From Actinomadura sp. J1-007 (GTDB lineage Bacteria; Actinomycetota; Actinomycetes; Streptosporangiales; Streptosporangiaceae), in NCBI RefSeq assembly GCF_009793335.1, contig NZ_WING01000001.1:372001-436000 (forward strand): DNA of 64,000 bases. Reading direction: 5' to 3'. The position numbers and the translations under genes are program-made. This document shows, piece by piece, positions 17,540 through 26,488 of the stretch. Every line of letters begins with the position of its first letter. The stretch's first letter is position 1. The notes under the pieces were generated by a model. That model had not been told where the DNA came from. It made no database searches and was given only the letters and a program-made list of their open reading frames with translations.

Positions 17540-19186
17540 TGGGTCTCCTCTTCGGTCGTTCGGAAGGCGCGGGAGAATCGCCCGGCCGCGCGCCGCCGCC
17601 CGGCTCGGCGCCGGGAGCGGGCGGGGACGGCGAGGACGGCGGGGCGTCCGTCGGGGGACGGGTCCGAGGTTGGCCAGCAGTCCCCCGGGAAGCACTTGCA
17701 GCGCGCCGCGTTCGGCGTAGCCGAGCAGGGGCCGGGCGCGTTCGCGGAACGTCCAGCCGCCGATCCTGGCCCCGTCCAGCGGAACCTGCCCGTCACCCCG
17801 GCGCAGCGCGAACCCCACCTGCGCGCGGGGCGCGGGCGCGCCGCCGCACGGCCGGCCGGTGCCGGTGCGTCCGAGCGGGTCGCCGCGCCGCACCACGCTG
17901 CCGTCGCGCAGTTCGGGCACGCCGCGCAGTCCGTAGTACGTGGTGGCGAGGCCGCTGCGGTGGATCACCATGGCCAGCGCGCCGCCGGCCGAGGTTCGGC
18001 AGAAGCGGTAGAGGCGCCCGTCGCCCGCGGCGAGGACGCGCCCGTCGCCGCCCCAGAACGCGAGCGTGCCGAGCGGACGGGCGGGAGCGCCCGTGGCGGA
18101 CGCGCCGAGCGTCCAGGACGCGCCGACGCGCCAGGGCAGCATCAGGCCGTCGCCCACGCGAGTGCCGTTGACGGCGGCTGCGGCCTGCTGGGCGGTGACC
18201 GCGCCGTAGCGGGCGAGCGCGCCGGCCTCGTCGCGCGACAGAACGGTCGCGGGCGCCCGCGCGAGCAGCGCGCCGAACGCGCCGTCCCCGGACAGCGCGG
18301 CCTGCCAGCGTCCGCGCGTCCAGCGGGCGGTGTAGAAGGCGACCTCGGGCATGGCGGAGCTCGCGGCGGGGACGGGGATCGCCGCGGTTCCGAGCACCCA
18401 GGTCCGGTCGCGCGCGGCACGGACGGTGCCGACGAGCGGCGCGCGTGCCGGCGCGGCCCCGTACGACTGCCGGGCGGCGGCGCCGCGCCGCGCGAGGACG
18501 AGCCGCCGTACCTGCGCGACGAGCGCGCGCTGGTCGGGCGCGGGCGCGCCGGGACGGACCGCTCCAGGCCGCCGTCCCTGCCGGGGCAGCGCGCGGGGCG
18601 TCGGCGCGGCCTTCCCTCCGCGCGGCCGGAGCGTTCCCTCGGCCCCGGCCACGCCGGACGTCCCGAAGCCGCCGCCCTCCAGCAGTGCCCGCTCGACGAT
18701 CGCGAGCAGCGACAGGCCGATCGCGAACGACAGCGCGAACGCGCCGACACTCAGCCGATCGGCGGGCCCGCGCCTGCCACGCGGCCTCCCTTTGGACTTC
18801 GGACGCCGGACCGCCCCGCCGGACCCGGCCCGCGCGCGCACCCGCGCCGCCTCAGCCCGCCGGGTCCGCCCGGTTCGCCGCTTCGGCCCGCGTCCGAACC
18901 GTCGCCCGGCCACACGCCGCCGCTCGGACCCACGCTCACGCCGCCATTCCGGTACCTGCTCCAGCCCCCGCTCAGGCCACCACTCAGGCCCCCACTCAGG
19001 TCCGCGCTCGGGCCGACCGGTTCGGGGCTCGTTCCGGGGCCTTCGTTCGCGTCCGCGTCCGCCGCGTTCGCGTCCGCGTCTGGACGGTCCGCGCCGGGAG
19101 CGCGCGGACGGGTGGGACCAGAAGTCGTCCCATCCCTGGGCGTGCGTTCCGTTCCGGGACGCACGCCGGGTGTCGCGTCGCACCAT
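17520..19186 (-). CDS. membrane-anchored degenerate LytM/M23-like protein (frameshifted near the end)
   Basis: About 555 residues after repair. A very Arg/Gly-rich cytoplasmic head (1-145) precedes one transmembrane segment (~150-172, VGAFALSFAIGLSLLAIVER). A linker and a LytM-like domain follow (LPWRVGASWTLG, FWGGDGRVLAAGDGRLYRFC, VVRRGDPLGRTGTGRPCGG). The zinc ligands are gone: the site expected to read GPHVHF is APRAQVGF, so catalysis is unlikely. The end needs one base added to the GGGGG run 17653-17657, giving a Pro-rich tail and a stop at 17520-17522 that overlaps the next gene by 20 bases. The ATG has AGGAG upstream. Such pseudo-LytM proteins often act as regulators or scaffolds in the wall. 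Confidence 0.75.
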
Positions 19187-19497
19187 GCCTGCTCCTGTGG
19201 AGGAGGCGGACAGCTCGGCGCGCGACGGCGAGGCCGTACCGCCGGGTGGACGTCACCCGGCGCCGTGCTCCTGAGAGACGGGGGCCGGCGGCTCCGGAGC
19301 CCGCTCGCTCCCGCCGCCGTCCCGGACGGACCGCCGTGCGGCCCGTCCCGTCGCCCCCGGAGCATACGCCCCAGGGGCCACGCCGATGTGGCTTGTCGCC
19401 GAGAGCGGTCAGGCCGGCCCGGTGCCGGCCGTCCCGCTCTCCAGTGCTGTACGCGCGAACGCCGCGACATGTTCACACCCGGCGGCCCGCGTACGCC
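19187..19497. other. 311-bp gap between the PBP gene stop and the LytM-like gene start
   Basis: GC-rich spacer that must hold the promoter for the leftward LytM-like / ferric reductase / flavoprotein operon, with its AGGAG ribosome binding site just before 19186. I see no convincing -35/-10 pair, RNA or open frame with coding character. Confidence 0.5.
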
Positions 19498-21057
19498 TCA
19501 GCGGGCGGCGCGCAGGAAGCGGGCCGCGAGCGGGACCGCGACCTTCGGCCCCGAGCCGCCCTCGGACACGAACACGGAGAACGCCATGTCGCCCTCGTAC
19601 CCGACGAACCAGGCGTGGGACCCGCCGCCCTGCCCCAGCTCCGCCGTGCCCGTCTTGCCCGCCGTCCCGTCCGGTAGGCCCGCGCCCGAGGCGGTCCCGG
19701 ACGTCACGACCGCGCGCATCATCGTCCGCAGCGCGGCGGCCCCCGGCACGTCGCGCGGGGATGCGACCGAACCGCCCGCCTCCTCCAAGGGCTTCGGTGC
19801 GAGCAGCCTGGGCGAGCGCCACGTTCCGTCCTGGACGGCCGCGGCGACGGACGCCATCAGCAGCGGGCTCGCCTGGACCCGGCCCTGCCCGATCGCCGCC
19901 TCGGCCAGCTCGTTGCCCTTGCCCGGATCCGGGAAGCTCCCCGTCGCCGCCTCCACGCCCGGCTCGAACTTCACGCCGAACCCCAGTCCCCGCGCCGCGT
20001 CCCCCAGCTTCCCCGGACCGAGCCGGTCCACCGCGAGGCCCGCGAACGTGGTGTTGCACGACTGGGCGAACGCGTCGCGCAGCGTCGTGCGGCCCGCCGA
20101 CGTTCCGTCATGGTTGACGATCGTGCGCTGCGCCGCGACGACCCTGGCGGGGCAGTCGGCGCCGTCGCCCGCGTCCATGCCGTCCGCGAGCAGCGCCGAC
20201 GCGACCACCGTCTTGAACGTCGAGCCCGGCGGATACAGGTTCGCGAACGCGCCGAGCCCGCCGAGCCCGTCCGCCACCGCGAGGACCTCACCCGTCGACG
20301 GCCGCAGCGCCACGACCGCGGCCGGGTCCGGCGCGGCGGCGACCGCGGCCTCCGCCGCGGCCTGGACGCGCCGGTCCAGCGTCGTGCGGACCTTCCTCCC
20401 CTTGCGGACGTTGAACAGCTTCAAGTCGCGCTCGGGCCCGCCGCCGTCGCTCATCGCGATGGCCCACCCCGGCGCGCCGTCGTCGTCCTCGTCACCGTCC
20501 TCGGGCGCGAGGGAGTCGGCGAGGCCCGACAGGTACGGCTCCAGCGGCCCGCCCTCCGGCAGCTTCCCGCCGCGCCGGTCGCTCAACGTGACCGCGGGGA
20601 CCTCCACCGCCCGCAACCGCCACGTCCCGCCCGCGCGCATCCCCGGGTAGAGGGTGGACGGGCTCCACAGCACCCGCCACCGGCCGTCCACCCGGCCCAT
20701 CTTCAGCAGCGACCTGAACGACCACTCGCCGTGCCCAGCGATGCCGCGCGCGACGGTGAACGGGGCCTGCGCGCGTCCGTCCCCGTCCCGGACGACGCGG
20801 CCCGGCCGCAGGTCGATCCACATGACCGAGAGGCCCCGCGACAGCGCCCGGTGCTGGGCGTGGAAGTCGGCCGGCGGGTCGGCGACGAGGTCGCGCATCC
20901 GGTCGAGGGAGCCCTTGCGCCAGGCGGCGAAGTAGGCGCGGGCGAGCTGGTCGGGCCCGCGCTCGTCCCGTCCGGGGGTCACCATCGCCGCGAGCACGCC
21001 CGCCGCGAGCGCGAAGGCCACGGCGAGGCCCAGCAGCACCACACCCCTCGACCGCAT
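19498..21057 (-). CDS. penicillin-binding protein, transpeptidase with NTF2-like N-domain
   Basis: A 519-residue class B-type PBP that cross-links peptidoglycan outside the membrane. An N-terminal anchor (~5-27) precedes an NTF2-like/MecA-N-like domain (DQLARAYFAAWRKG, ~38-51). The transpeptidase has the active-site serine in PGSTFK, the SCN second motif (AQSCNTTF) and KTGTAE. The start at 21057 is preferred over one at 21096 because GAGGAGGG lies just upstream. It is transcribed away from the hypothetical gene region at 21.2 kb and toward the redox cluster. Confidence 0.9.
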   Translation of the reverse strand: MRSRGVVLLGLAVAFALAAGVLAAMVTPGRDERGPDQLARAYFAAWRKGSLDRMRDLVADPPADFHAQHRALSRGLSVMWIDLRPGRVVRDGDGRAQAPFTVARGIAGHGEWSFRSLLKMGRVDGRWRVLWSPSTLYPGMRAGGTWRLRAVEVPAVTLSDRRGGKLPEGGPLEPYLSGLADSLAPEDGDEDDDGAPGWAIAMSDGGGPERDLKLFNVRKGRKVRTTLDRRVQAAAEAAVAAAPDPAAVVALRPSTGEVLAVADGLGGLGAFANLYPPGSTFKTVVASALLADGMDAGDGADCPARVVAAQRTIVNHDGTSAGRTTLRDAFAQSCNTTFAGLAVDRLGPGKLGDAARGLGFGVKFEPGVEAATGSFPDPGKGNELAEAAIGQGRVQASPLLMASVAAAVQDGTWRSPRLLAPKPLEEAGGSVASPRDVPGAAALRTMMRAVVTSGTASGAGLPDGTAGKTGTAELGQGGGSHAWFVGYEGDMAFSVFVSEGGSGPKVAVPLAARFLRAAR

Positions 21058-21161
21058 CCCGCCCTCCTCGCCCGCCGTCCGGAGCGATCCGATCATGCCA
21101 GCGGGCGGTGGCGGTCACCAGAGCCGCCTCAACGGCGGCTGATCGCCCCCTTAAACGGGAC

Positions 21162-21190
21162 TTAACAGCCGCCCGGCGGCGTGGTAACGC
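21162..21190 (+). promoter_or_regulatory. candidate rightward promoter
   Basis: TTAACA (21162-21167) and TAACGC (21185-21190) are separated by 17 bases, in a stretch less GC-rich than its surroundings. A small hairpin, AGCCGCC-TCAAC-GGCGGCT (21122-21140), lies just upstream. It would drive the small open frame at 21240. Confidence 0.3.
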
Positions 21191-21239
21191 GCCTACCGTC
21201 GGGCTCGTCAGCGGCCGTACGGCACGGAAGGAGGGCCCG

Positions 21240-21563
21240 ATGGCCACGCCCGACCGCGACGGCGGGACGGCCCGCGCCCCCGCCCGCGCCACGGCCGCCG
21301 AACGCCGGGGCCGCGCCCCGCGCTCCCGTCCGCGCCATCCCGATCCGGCGGCTCCGCCCACCGGCCCGCACGGCGTCCGCCTCCAGGTTCTCCCTCACCA
21401 GGGCGCCGGGGCCGGCCCGCCGCGGATCGCGGTCCCTCCTCGGCAGGGGCGCGCGCGGATCCGGTCTCCGGAACGGGGCGCGGCCCCTCCCCCGCGGGCG
21501 GTCAGCCCGTCCAGGGCAGGCGGAGCGCCTCCAGCTCCGGGTCGGCGAGCAGCGCCTCGATGA
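21240..21563 (+). CDS. possible small Arg/Pro/Ala-rich protein, doubtful
   Basis: An open frame of 107 codons with a strong ribosome binding site (GGAAGGAGGG, five bases before ATG) and a plausible promoter. The product is unlike any protein I recognise, and its end overlaps the oppositely oriented gene at 21502. Given the number of one-base losses in this sequence, the true product could change frame part-way. The evidence is the translation signals only. Confidence 0.22.
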   Translation: MATPDRDGGTARAPARATAAERRGRAPRSRPRHPDPAAPPTGPHGVRLQVLPHQGAGAGPPRIAVPPRQGRARIRSPERGAAPPPRAVSPSRAGGAPPAPGRRAAPR

Positions 21564-22311
21564 GCGACACGGGCCCGACCACCTTGGTGCCCCACAGGTC
21601 CCAGTCGCAGTAGACGACCCACGAGCGGTCGTCGGCCCACAGGTTGGACGGGCAGCTCTGCATGGCCGGATGGTCGTACAGCGCCGCCGCGTCCCCGAGC
21701 CGTCCCGCGAGAACGGTCTCGTCGTCCCACTCGGCCGTGACGAGCGGGCAGTAGTAGGCGAGGCACTCCGCGTCCTCGCCGCCGAGGTCGTGCCGGATCA
21801 GCACGCCGATCAGCCGCTGCCAGCTCTCCCGGTCGAGGCAGCCCTCGGCGGGCGGCGCGATGGCCGCCGACCAGCTCCCCGTCGGGTGCGCCTGCCGCAG
21901 GCAGCGGTTGCCGGGCAGCTCGCCCTCCGGCACCGGCGGCTCGCCGAACCCCCTCGCCAGCTCGGCCCAGCGCAGCCGCCGCCACCCGGCGCCCGGATGG
22001 CCGCTGCGGCCGAGGCCGGTTCCGGTCACGACCGCGCCCTCCAGCAGGTCGCCGAGGTCGGCGTCGGCGGTCACGTCCGGCTCGGTGAGCCCGGCCGCGC
22101 GCACCGACTGGTGGACGTCGTCGTGCGTGGTGGTGACCAGGCCCTCCTTCCACGCGTACATGGCGTGCAGGATCCAGGCCGCGTCGGGACGGCGCGGCGG
22201 CTCGAACCCCGAGTAGCAGTGGTCCGGGTCGAGCTCGCTGAGCCAGCCGACGGCGGCGCCGGGCACCGGGGTCCAGGCGTCCTCGACGCCGGCGTGTTCG
22301 GAATCGGCCAT
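21502..22311 (-). CDS. hypothetical protein
   Basis: A 269-residue acidic soluble protein with no signal peptide or membrane segment. Features are a Trp-rich front (WILHAMYAWKEG), a middle GCLDRESWQRLIGVLIRHDL and a C-terminal SNLWADDRSWVVYCDWDLWG. The closing VSLIEALLADPELEALRLPW looks like the end of a SMI1/KNR4-type or immunity-like fold, but I cannot assign a family. Third-position GC and amino acid composition are those of a real gene. It stands alone between the PBP and pimB. Confidence 0.7.
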   Translation of the reverse strand: MADSEHAGVEDAWTPVPGAAVGWLSELDPDHCYSGFEPPRRPDAAWILHAMYAWKEGLVTTTHDDVHQSVRAAGLTEPDVTADADLGDLLEGAVVTGTGLGRSGHPGAGWRRLRWAELARGFGEPPVPEGELPGNRCLRQAHPTGSWSAAIAPPAEGCLDRESWQRLIGVLIRHDLGGEDAECLAYYCPLVTAEWDDETVLAGRLGDAAALYDHPAMQSCPSNLWADDRSWVVYCDWDLWGTKVVGPVSLIEALLADPELEALRLPWTG

Positions 22312-22429
22312 GCCCGCATCCTGCCACCCTTCGCAGCGACCGCGATACGCAGCATCACCCGACCGCGCGGCGTGTCACCCTCCGGACGCGCCGCCCGCGT
22401 CCCGCGCGCGGGCCACCGCGCTTCCGGGG

Positions 22430-23557
22430 TCAGGCGCGCAGCAGCGCGTCGAGCCGTCCGGCCTGGATCTCCCAGCGCCACTCGCGCTCGATCCACGCGC
22501 GGCCCCGCTCCCCCAGCCGCCGCGCGCGGGCGGGATCGGCGAGCAGCCCCGACACGGCGGCGGCGACGGACGCGACCGAACGGCCCGGCACGACCACGCC
22601 GGTCTCGCCGTCCAGCACCGCGTCGGGCGCGCCGCCCGAGTCGCCCGCCACGACGGGCAGGCCGGTCGCGGACGCCTCCAGGTAGACGATGCCGAGCCCC
22701 TCGACGTCCAGCCCGCGGTTGCGCGTCCGGCACGGCATGGCGAACACGTCGCCCGCGTCGTAGTGCGCGGGCAGCTCCTCCCACGGCACGCCGCCGGTGA
22801 ACACGACCGAGCGGGCCACGCCGAGCGACGCCGCGAGCCGTTCCAGATCCGCGCGGTACGGCCCGCCGCCGACCAGCAGCAGCGCCGCGTCCGGAACGGC
22901 GCGCAGCACGCGCGGCCACGCGTGGATCAGCGCGTCCTGCCCCTTGCGCGGGACGAGCCGCGACACGCACACCGCCACGGGCCTCCCGGACAGCCCGTGC
23001 CGCTCCCGTACGGCCTCTCCCCCGGCTCCCGGACGGAAGACCTTCTCGTCCACTCCCGGGGCCAGCCTCGCCATCCTGGAGGCCGCCGCGGGCGACAGCG
23101 CCCGCGCCATCCGCGACCGCGTGTACTCCCCGAGGTAGGTCAGCACGTCCACCCCGTCGCCGATGCGCCGCAGCGCCCGGCGCGCGACGGGCAGCGCCGC
23201 CCAGCCGGCCTCGTGCCCGTGCGTGATGCCGACGAACCGCCGGACGCCCCGCCGCCGCAGCGCCGGGGCGAGCAGCCCGAGCGGAGCCGCCGCGCCGAAC
23301 ACGACCGAGTCGCACCCCTCGGCGCGGACGATCTCGGCGGCGCGGCGCAGCACGGACGGCTCCGGCAGCATCAGCGAGGTCGGGTGCCGCACGACCGGGA
23401 ACGGCTGCTCCGCGTCGAACGCCGCCGCGCCCTGCCACGCGGGCGCGTACACCGCCACCGAGCCCGGCGGCCTCCGCGCCGCCAGGCCGTGCACGAACGC
23501 CTGGATGCCGCCGGGGCGCGGCGGGAAGTCGTTGGTCACGATGAGGGTCCTGGTCAT
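22430..23557 (-). CDS. pimB: GT4 mannosyltransferase, PimB-like
   Basis: A 375-residue GT-B glycosyltransferase of family 4, most like GDP-mannose-dependent phosphatidylinositol monomannoside alpha-(1-6)-mannosyltransferase. It is expected to act at the inner face of the membrane on PI-mannoside. The Gly-rich start TNDFPPRPGGIQ, VSRLVPRKGQD, LLLVGGGPYR and the E-x7-E motif EGLGIVYLE are intact. It lies between fadD and the qcr genes, as pimB (Rv2188c) does in mycobacteria, which supports the assignment. A related trehalose or lipoglycan mannosyltransferase is possible. Confidence 0.85.
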   Translation of the reverse strand: MTRTLIVTNDFPPRPGGIQAFVHGLAARRPPGSVAVYAPAWQGAAAFDAEQPFPVVRHPTSLMLPEPSVLRRAAEIVRAEGCDSVVFGAAAPLGLLAPALRRRGVRRFVGITHGHEAGWAALPVARRALRRIGDGVDVLTYLGEYTRSRMARALSPAAASRMARLAPGVDEKVFRPGAGGEAVRERHGLSGRPVAVCVSRLVPRKGQDALIHAWPRVLRAVPDAALLLVGGGPYRADLERLAASLGVARSVVFTGGVPWEELPAHYDAGDVFAMPCRTRNRGLDVEGLGIVYLEASATGLPVVAGDSGGAPDAVLDGETGVVVPGRSVASVAAAVSGLLADPARARRLGERGRAWIEREWRWEIQAGRLDALLRA

Positions 23558-23618
23558 GGCCCGACCAGGATGCCACGCACCCCCGCGCGCCCCGCCGCGG
23601 CCCCGGGGAGCCCCCGAC

Positions 23619-23663
23619 CGGGCCCCGGAAAAAGGCCGGGGCCTGGAGAAAGGCCGGGGCCCG
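23619..23663 (-). terminator. hairpin downstream of qcrB
   Basis: CGGGCCCCGG (23619-23628) and CCGGGGCCCG (23654-23663) form a perfect 10-bp stem, 77 bases past the qcrB stop. The unit AAGGCCGGGGCC occurs twice nearby, so alternative stems are possible. It would end the leftward ctaE-qcrCAB transcript. Confidence 0.5.
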
Positions 23664-23739
23664 CCCCCGGTCTCCCGGTGGCGGGCCCCGGTCCCGTGGC
23701 GAACGGGACCGTCGGACGGCGCGCGGCCGTCCCGCGGTG

Positions 23740-25376
23740 TCAGTGCCTGGTGATCTGCTTGCGCTCGCCGCCGCTCTCGACCTCGCCGTGCTCCTCGCCG
23801 TGGCCGTGCTCCTCGACGGGGACGTCGTCGAACGTCCAGGCCCGGTTGAGCCGCGACCGCAGGTGCCCGAGCGGGCCCTTGGTCCCGGCGCCGGGACGCC
23901 GTTGGCGTCGACGGCGGGCGCCTCGGGACGGGCGTTCTCCTTGGAGAGGATCGTGACCCGCTCCTCGTCGCGCGCGGGCTCGTGCCGCTCGCTGAACTTC
24001 CCGTCCGGCGACATGACGATCACGCCGCTCTCCACGCCGTGCCCGATCGTGTCGGCGTCCTTGCGCTGGAGGCCGAGGCAGATCCGCTTGGTGATGATGT
24101 AGGCCAGCACCGGCGCCACGAAGAACGCCACCCGGAAGAACCAGGTCGTCGCGAACAGCGAGACGTGGAACCGCTCGGCGAGCACGTCGTTGGCGCCCGC
24201 GAGCCACAGCAGCCCGTAGAACGTCACGGCCGCGATGCCGACGGCCGTGCGGACCGGGGCGTTGCGCGGGCGGTCGTTGACGTGGTGGAGCCGCTTGTCG
24301 CCGGTCACCCACTGCTCGATGAACGGCCACAGCATCGCGCCGGTGAAGATGATGCCGAGCGGCACCGCCGCGGGGATCAGCACGTTCAGGCTGAGCGTGT
24401 GCCCCCAGGCCGTGATCTCCCAGTTGGGCATGATGCGCAGGGAGCCCTCCAGGACGCCCATGTACCAGTCCGGCTGGGACGCCGAGGAGATCGCGCCCGG
24501 ATCGTACGGCCCGAACAGCCAGATCGGGTTGATCTGCGCGAACGTGGCCAGCAGCGCCAGCACGCCGAACGTGAACAGGAAGTAGGCGCCCGTCTTGGCC
24601 ATGAAGACCGGGTAGAACGGGTAACCGTACACCTGCTCCTCGGTCTGGTTCTTGACCGGCATCGAGGTGTGCTTCTGATGCCACATGATCATCATGTGCG
24701 CGGTGACCAGCCCCAGGATCACGCCCGGGATCAGCAGCACGTGCAGGGTGAACAGCCGCGGCACGATGTCCTGGCCGGGGAACTCGCCGCCGAACAGGAA
24801 CATGTAGACGTACGTGCCGACCAGCGGCAGCGCCTCGGCCACGCCCTGCGTGATGCGCAGGCCGGTGCCCGACAGCAGGTCGTCCGGCAGGGAGTAGCCG
24901 AACAGGCCCTCCAGCATCCCGAGGATGAACATCGTGATGCCGATGAGCCAGTTCAGCTCGCGCGGCTTGCGGTACGCGCCGGTGAAGAAGATCCGCAGCA
25001 TGTGCGCCAGGATCGACGCCATGAACAGCAGCGCCGCCCAGTGGTGGATCTGCCGCATGAGCAGCCCGCCGCGGACGTCGAAGCTGATGTGCAGCGTCGA
25101 GGCGTACGCCTCGGACATCTTCACGCCGTTCAGCTTGGTGTACGACCCGTCGTACACCACCTCGATCATGCTGGGCTTGAACCAGAGCGTCAGGAACGTC
25201 CCGGTCAGCAGCAGGATGATGAAGGAGTACAGGGCGATCTCGCCCAGCATGAACGACCAGTGGTCAGGGAAGACCTTCTTGACGTTGCGCTTCAGGAAGC
25301 CCGTGGAGCCCAGCCGGTCGTCCAGGAACGTCAGCGGCCCCTCGACCGCCTTGGGGGCCGTCGTCGCCTCGCTCAT
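23740..25376 (-). CDS. qcrB: cytochrome bc1 complex cytochrome b subunit (frameshifted near C-terminus)
   Basis: About 545 residues after repair, the long actinobacterial type. The membrane core has the haem-binding histidines (RQIHHWAALLFM, LFTLHVLLIP, AHMMIMWHQKH), the PDWYMG quinol-site motif (PEWY type) and eight or nine helices. Near the end the frame breaks after DANGVPAPG. One base added to the CCC run 23884-23886 restores TKGPLGHLRSRLNRAWTF and a tail ending KQITRH. Because qcrB is central to respiration in this group, sequence error is more likely than mutation. The start overlaps the qcrA stop by four bases. Confidence 0.92.
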
Positions 25377-26488
25377 CCGCGCTCCCAGAAGCTCGGGCCG
25401 ATGGGCTCGTGGTAGTCACTCGTCGCGACGATGTAACCGTCCTCCACGGCCAGCGGCAACTGCGGCAGCGGACGCGCCGCCGGGCCGAACACGACCTTGG
25501 CCGCGTCGGTGGCGTCGAACGTCGACTGGTGGCACGGGCACAGGATGTGGTGCGTGGTCTGCTCGTACAGCGCCGCCGGGCAGCCGACGTGCGTGCAGAT
25601 CTTCGAGTAGGCCACGATCCCGTTGATGTGCCAGTTCTCGCGCCCCTTGGCGGGCTTGAACTGCTCCGCCGGGACGTTGATGAGGATGGTGACGGCCTTC
25701 GCGGTCTGCGTCAGCACCTTCTCCTCGGGCACGTCGTGCTCGATGCCCTCGGGCAGCACGGTGATCATCGCGCCCGGGGAGGAGAAGTCGCTGACCCGCA
25801 GGGGACGGTTGGTGCCGTCCACCACCAGGCGCACGCCCTTCTTGCCCTGGGACTGCGCCTTCTTGACGGCCTCGCCCCAGAACGTGTGCCGCAGCCGCTT
25901 CTCGGGCAGCGGCCCGAGGTCGCGCAGCAGGACGAGCGGCGCGAGGCCGAGCGGCGCGGCGGCCAGCAGCAGCGTGCGGCGCAGCAGCGGCCGCTTGGTG
26001 ATGCCGCTGTCGGTCGCGCCCTCCATGAAGTCCTGCGCGAAGCTCTCGCGCGTGGCGTCGTCGACCCGCATCTCGTGCCGGTCCTGGACGATCGGCCGGC
26101 TGGTCATCAGGCGGCGCACCCAGATGGTCACGCCGACCGCCAGCGCCAGGAACGACAGCGCCATCATGCCGCCGAGCCAGAGGTTGGACTCCCTGGCCCG
26201 GTGGATGCCGTGCATCCCGCCGTTCCGGCCGCTCCAGCCGATGTAGTAGGCGATGAACGCCACGCTGCCGGCGAAGGCGAGCAGGAAGAACGTCGCGACG
26301 ATCCGCTCCGCGCGCTTGGCGGACGCCTCGTCGAGCTCCTCGCCCGCCCCGGCCGGGGCGGAGTGCTCGTCCTCTCCAGGCAGCAGGGCCTTGCCCTTCG
26401 CCGGCGAGGGCGTGCCGACCACCCGTTCCGGCGTGCCGCCGCCCTCGCGGGGCTCCTCGGAGCCCGTGTCCTTGTTGTCGTCGCTCAT
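25373..26488 (-). CDS. qcrA: cytochrome bc1 complex Rieske iron-sulfur subunit
   Basis: A 371-residue Rieske protein of the actinobacterial type. An acidic N-terminal stretch precedes three membrane helices (~75-95, ~115-135 and ~195-215). The soluble Rieske fold carries both cluster motifs, CTHVGC and CPCHQS, with the ALYEQTTHH insert between. It passes electrons from quinol to the dihaem cytochrome c. The start at 26488 overlaps the qcrC stop by four bases and the stop overlaps qcrB by four, indicating coupled translation. Confidence 0.96.
   Translation of the reverse strand: MSDDNKDTGSEEPREGGGTPERVVGTPSPAKGKALLPGEDEHSAPAGAGEELDEASAKRAERIVATFFLLAFAGSVAFIAYYIGWSGRNGGMHGIHRARESNLWLGGMMALSFLALAVGVTIWVRRLMTSRPIVQDRHEMRVDDATRESFAQDFMEGATDSGITKRPLLRRTLLLAAAPLGLAPLVLLRDLGPLPEKRLRHTFWGEAVKKAQSQGKKGVRLVVDGTNRPLRVSDFSSPGAMITVLPEGIEHDVPEEKVLTQTAKAVTILINVPAEQFKPAKGRENWHINGIVAYSKICTHVGCPAALYEQTTHHILCPCHQSTFDATDAAKVVFGPAARPLPQLPLAVEDGYIVATSDYHEPIGPSFWERG

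Noticed and set aside
21162..21398. Leftward small open frame starting at 21398
   Set aside because: No ribosome binding site, odd composition and it overlaps the better-supported rightward start signals.
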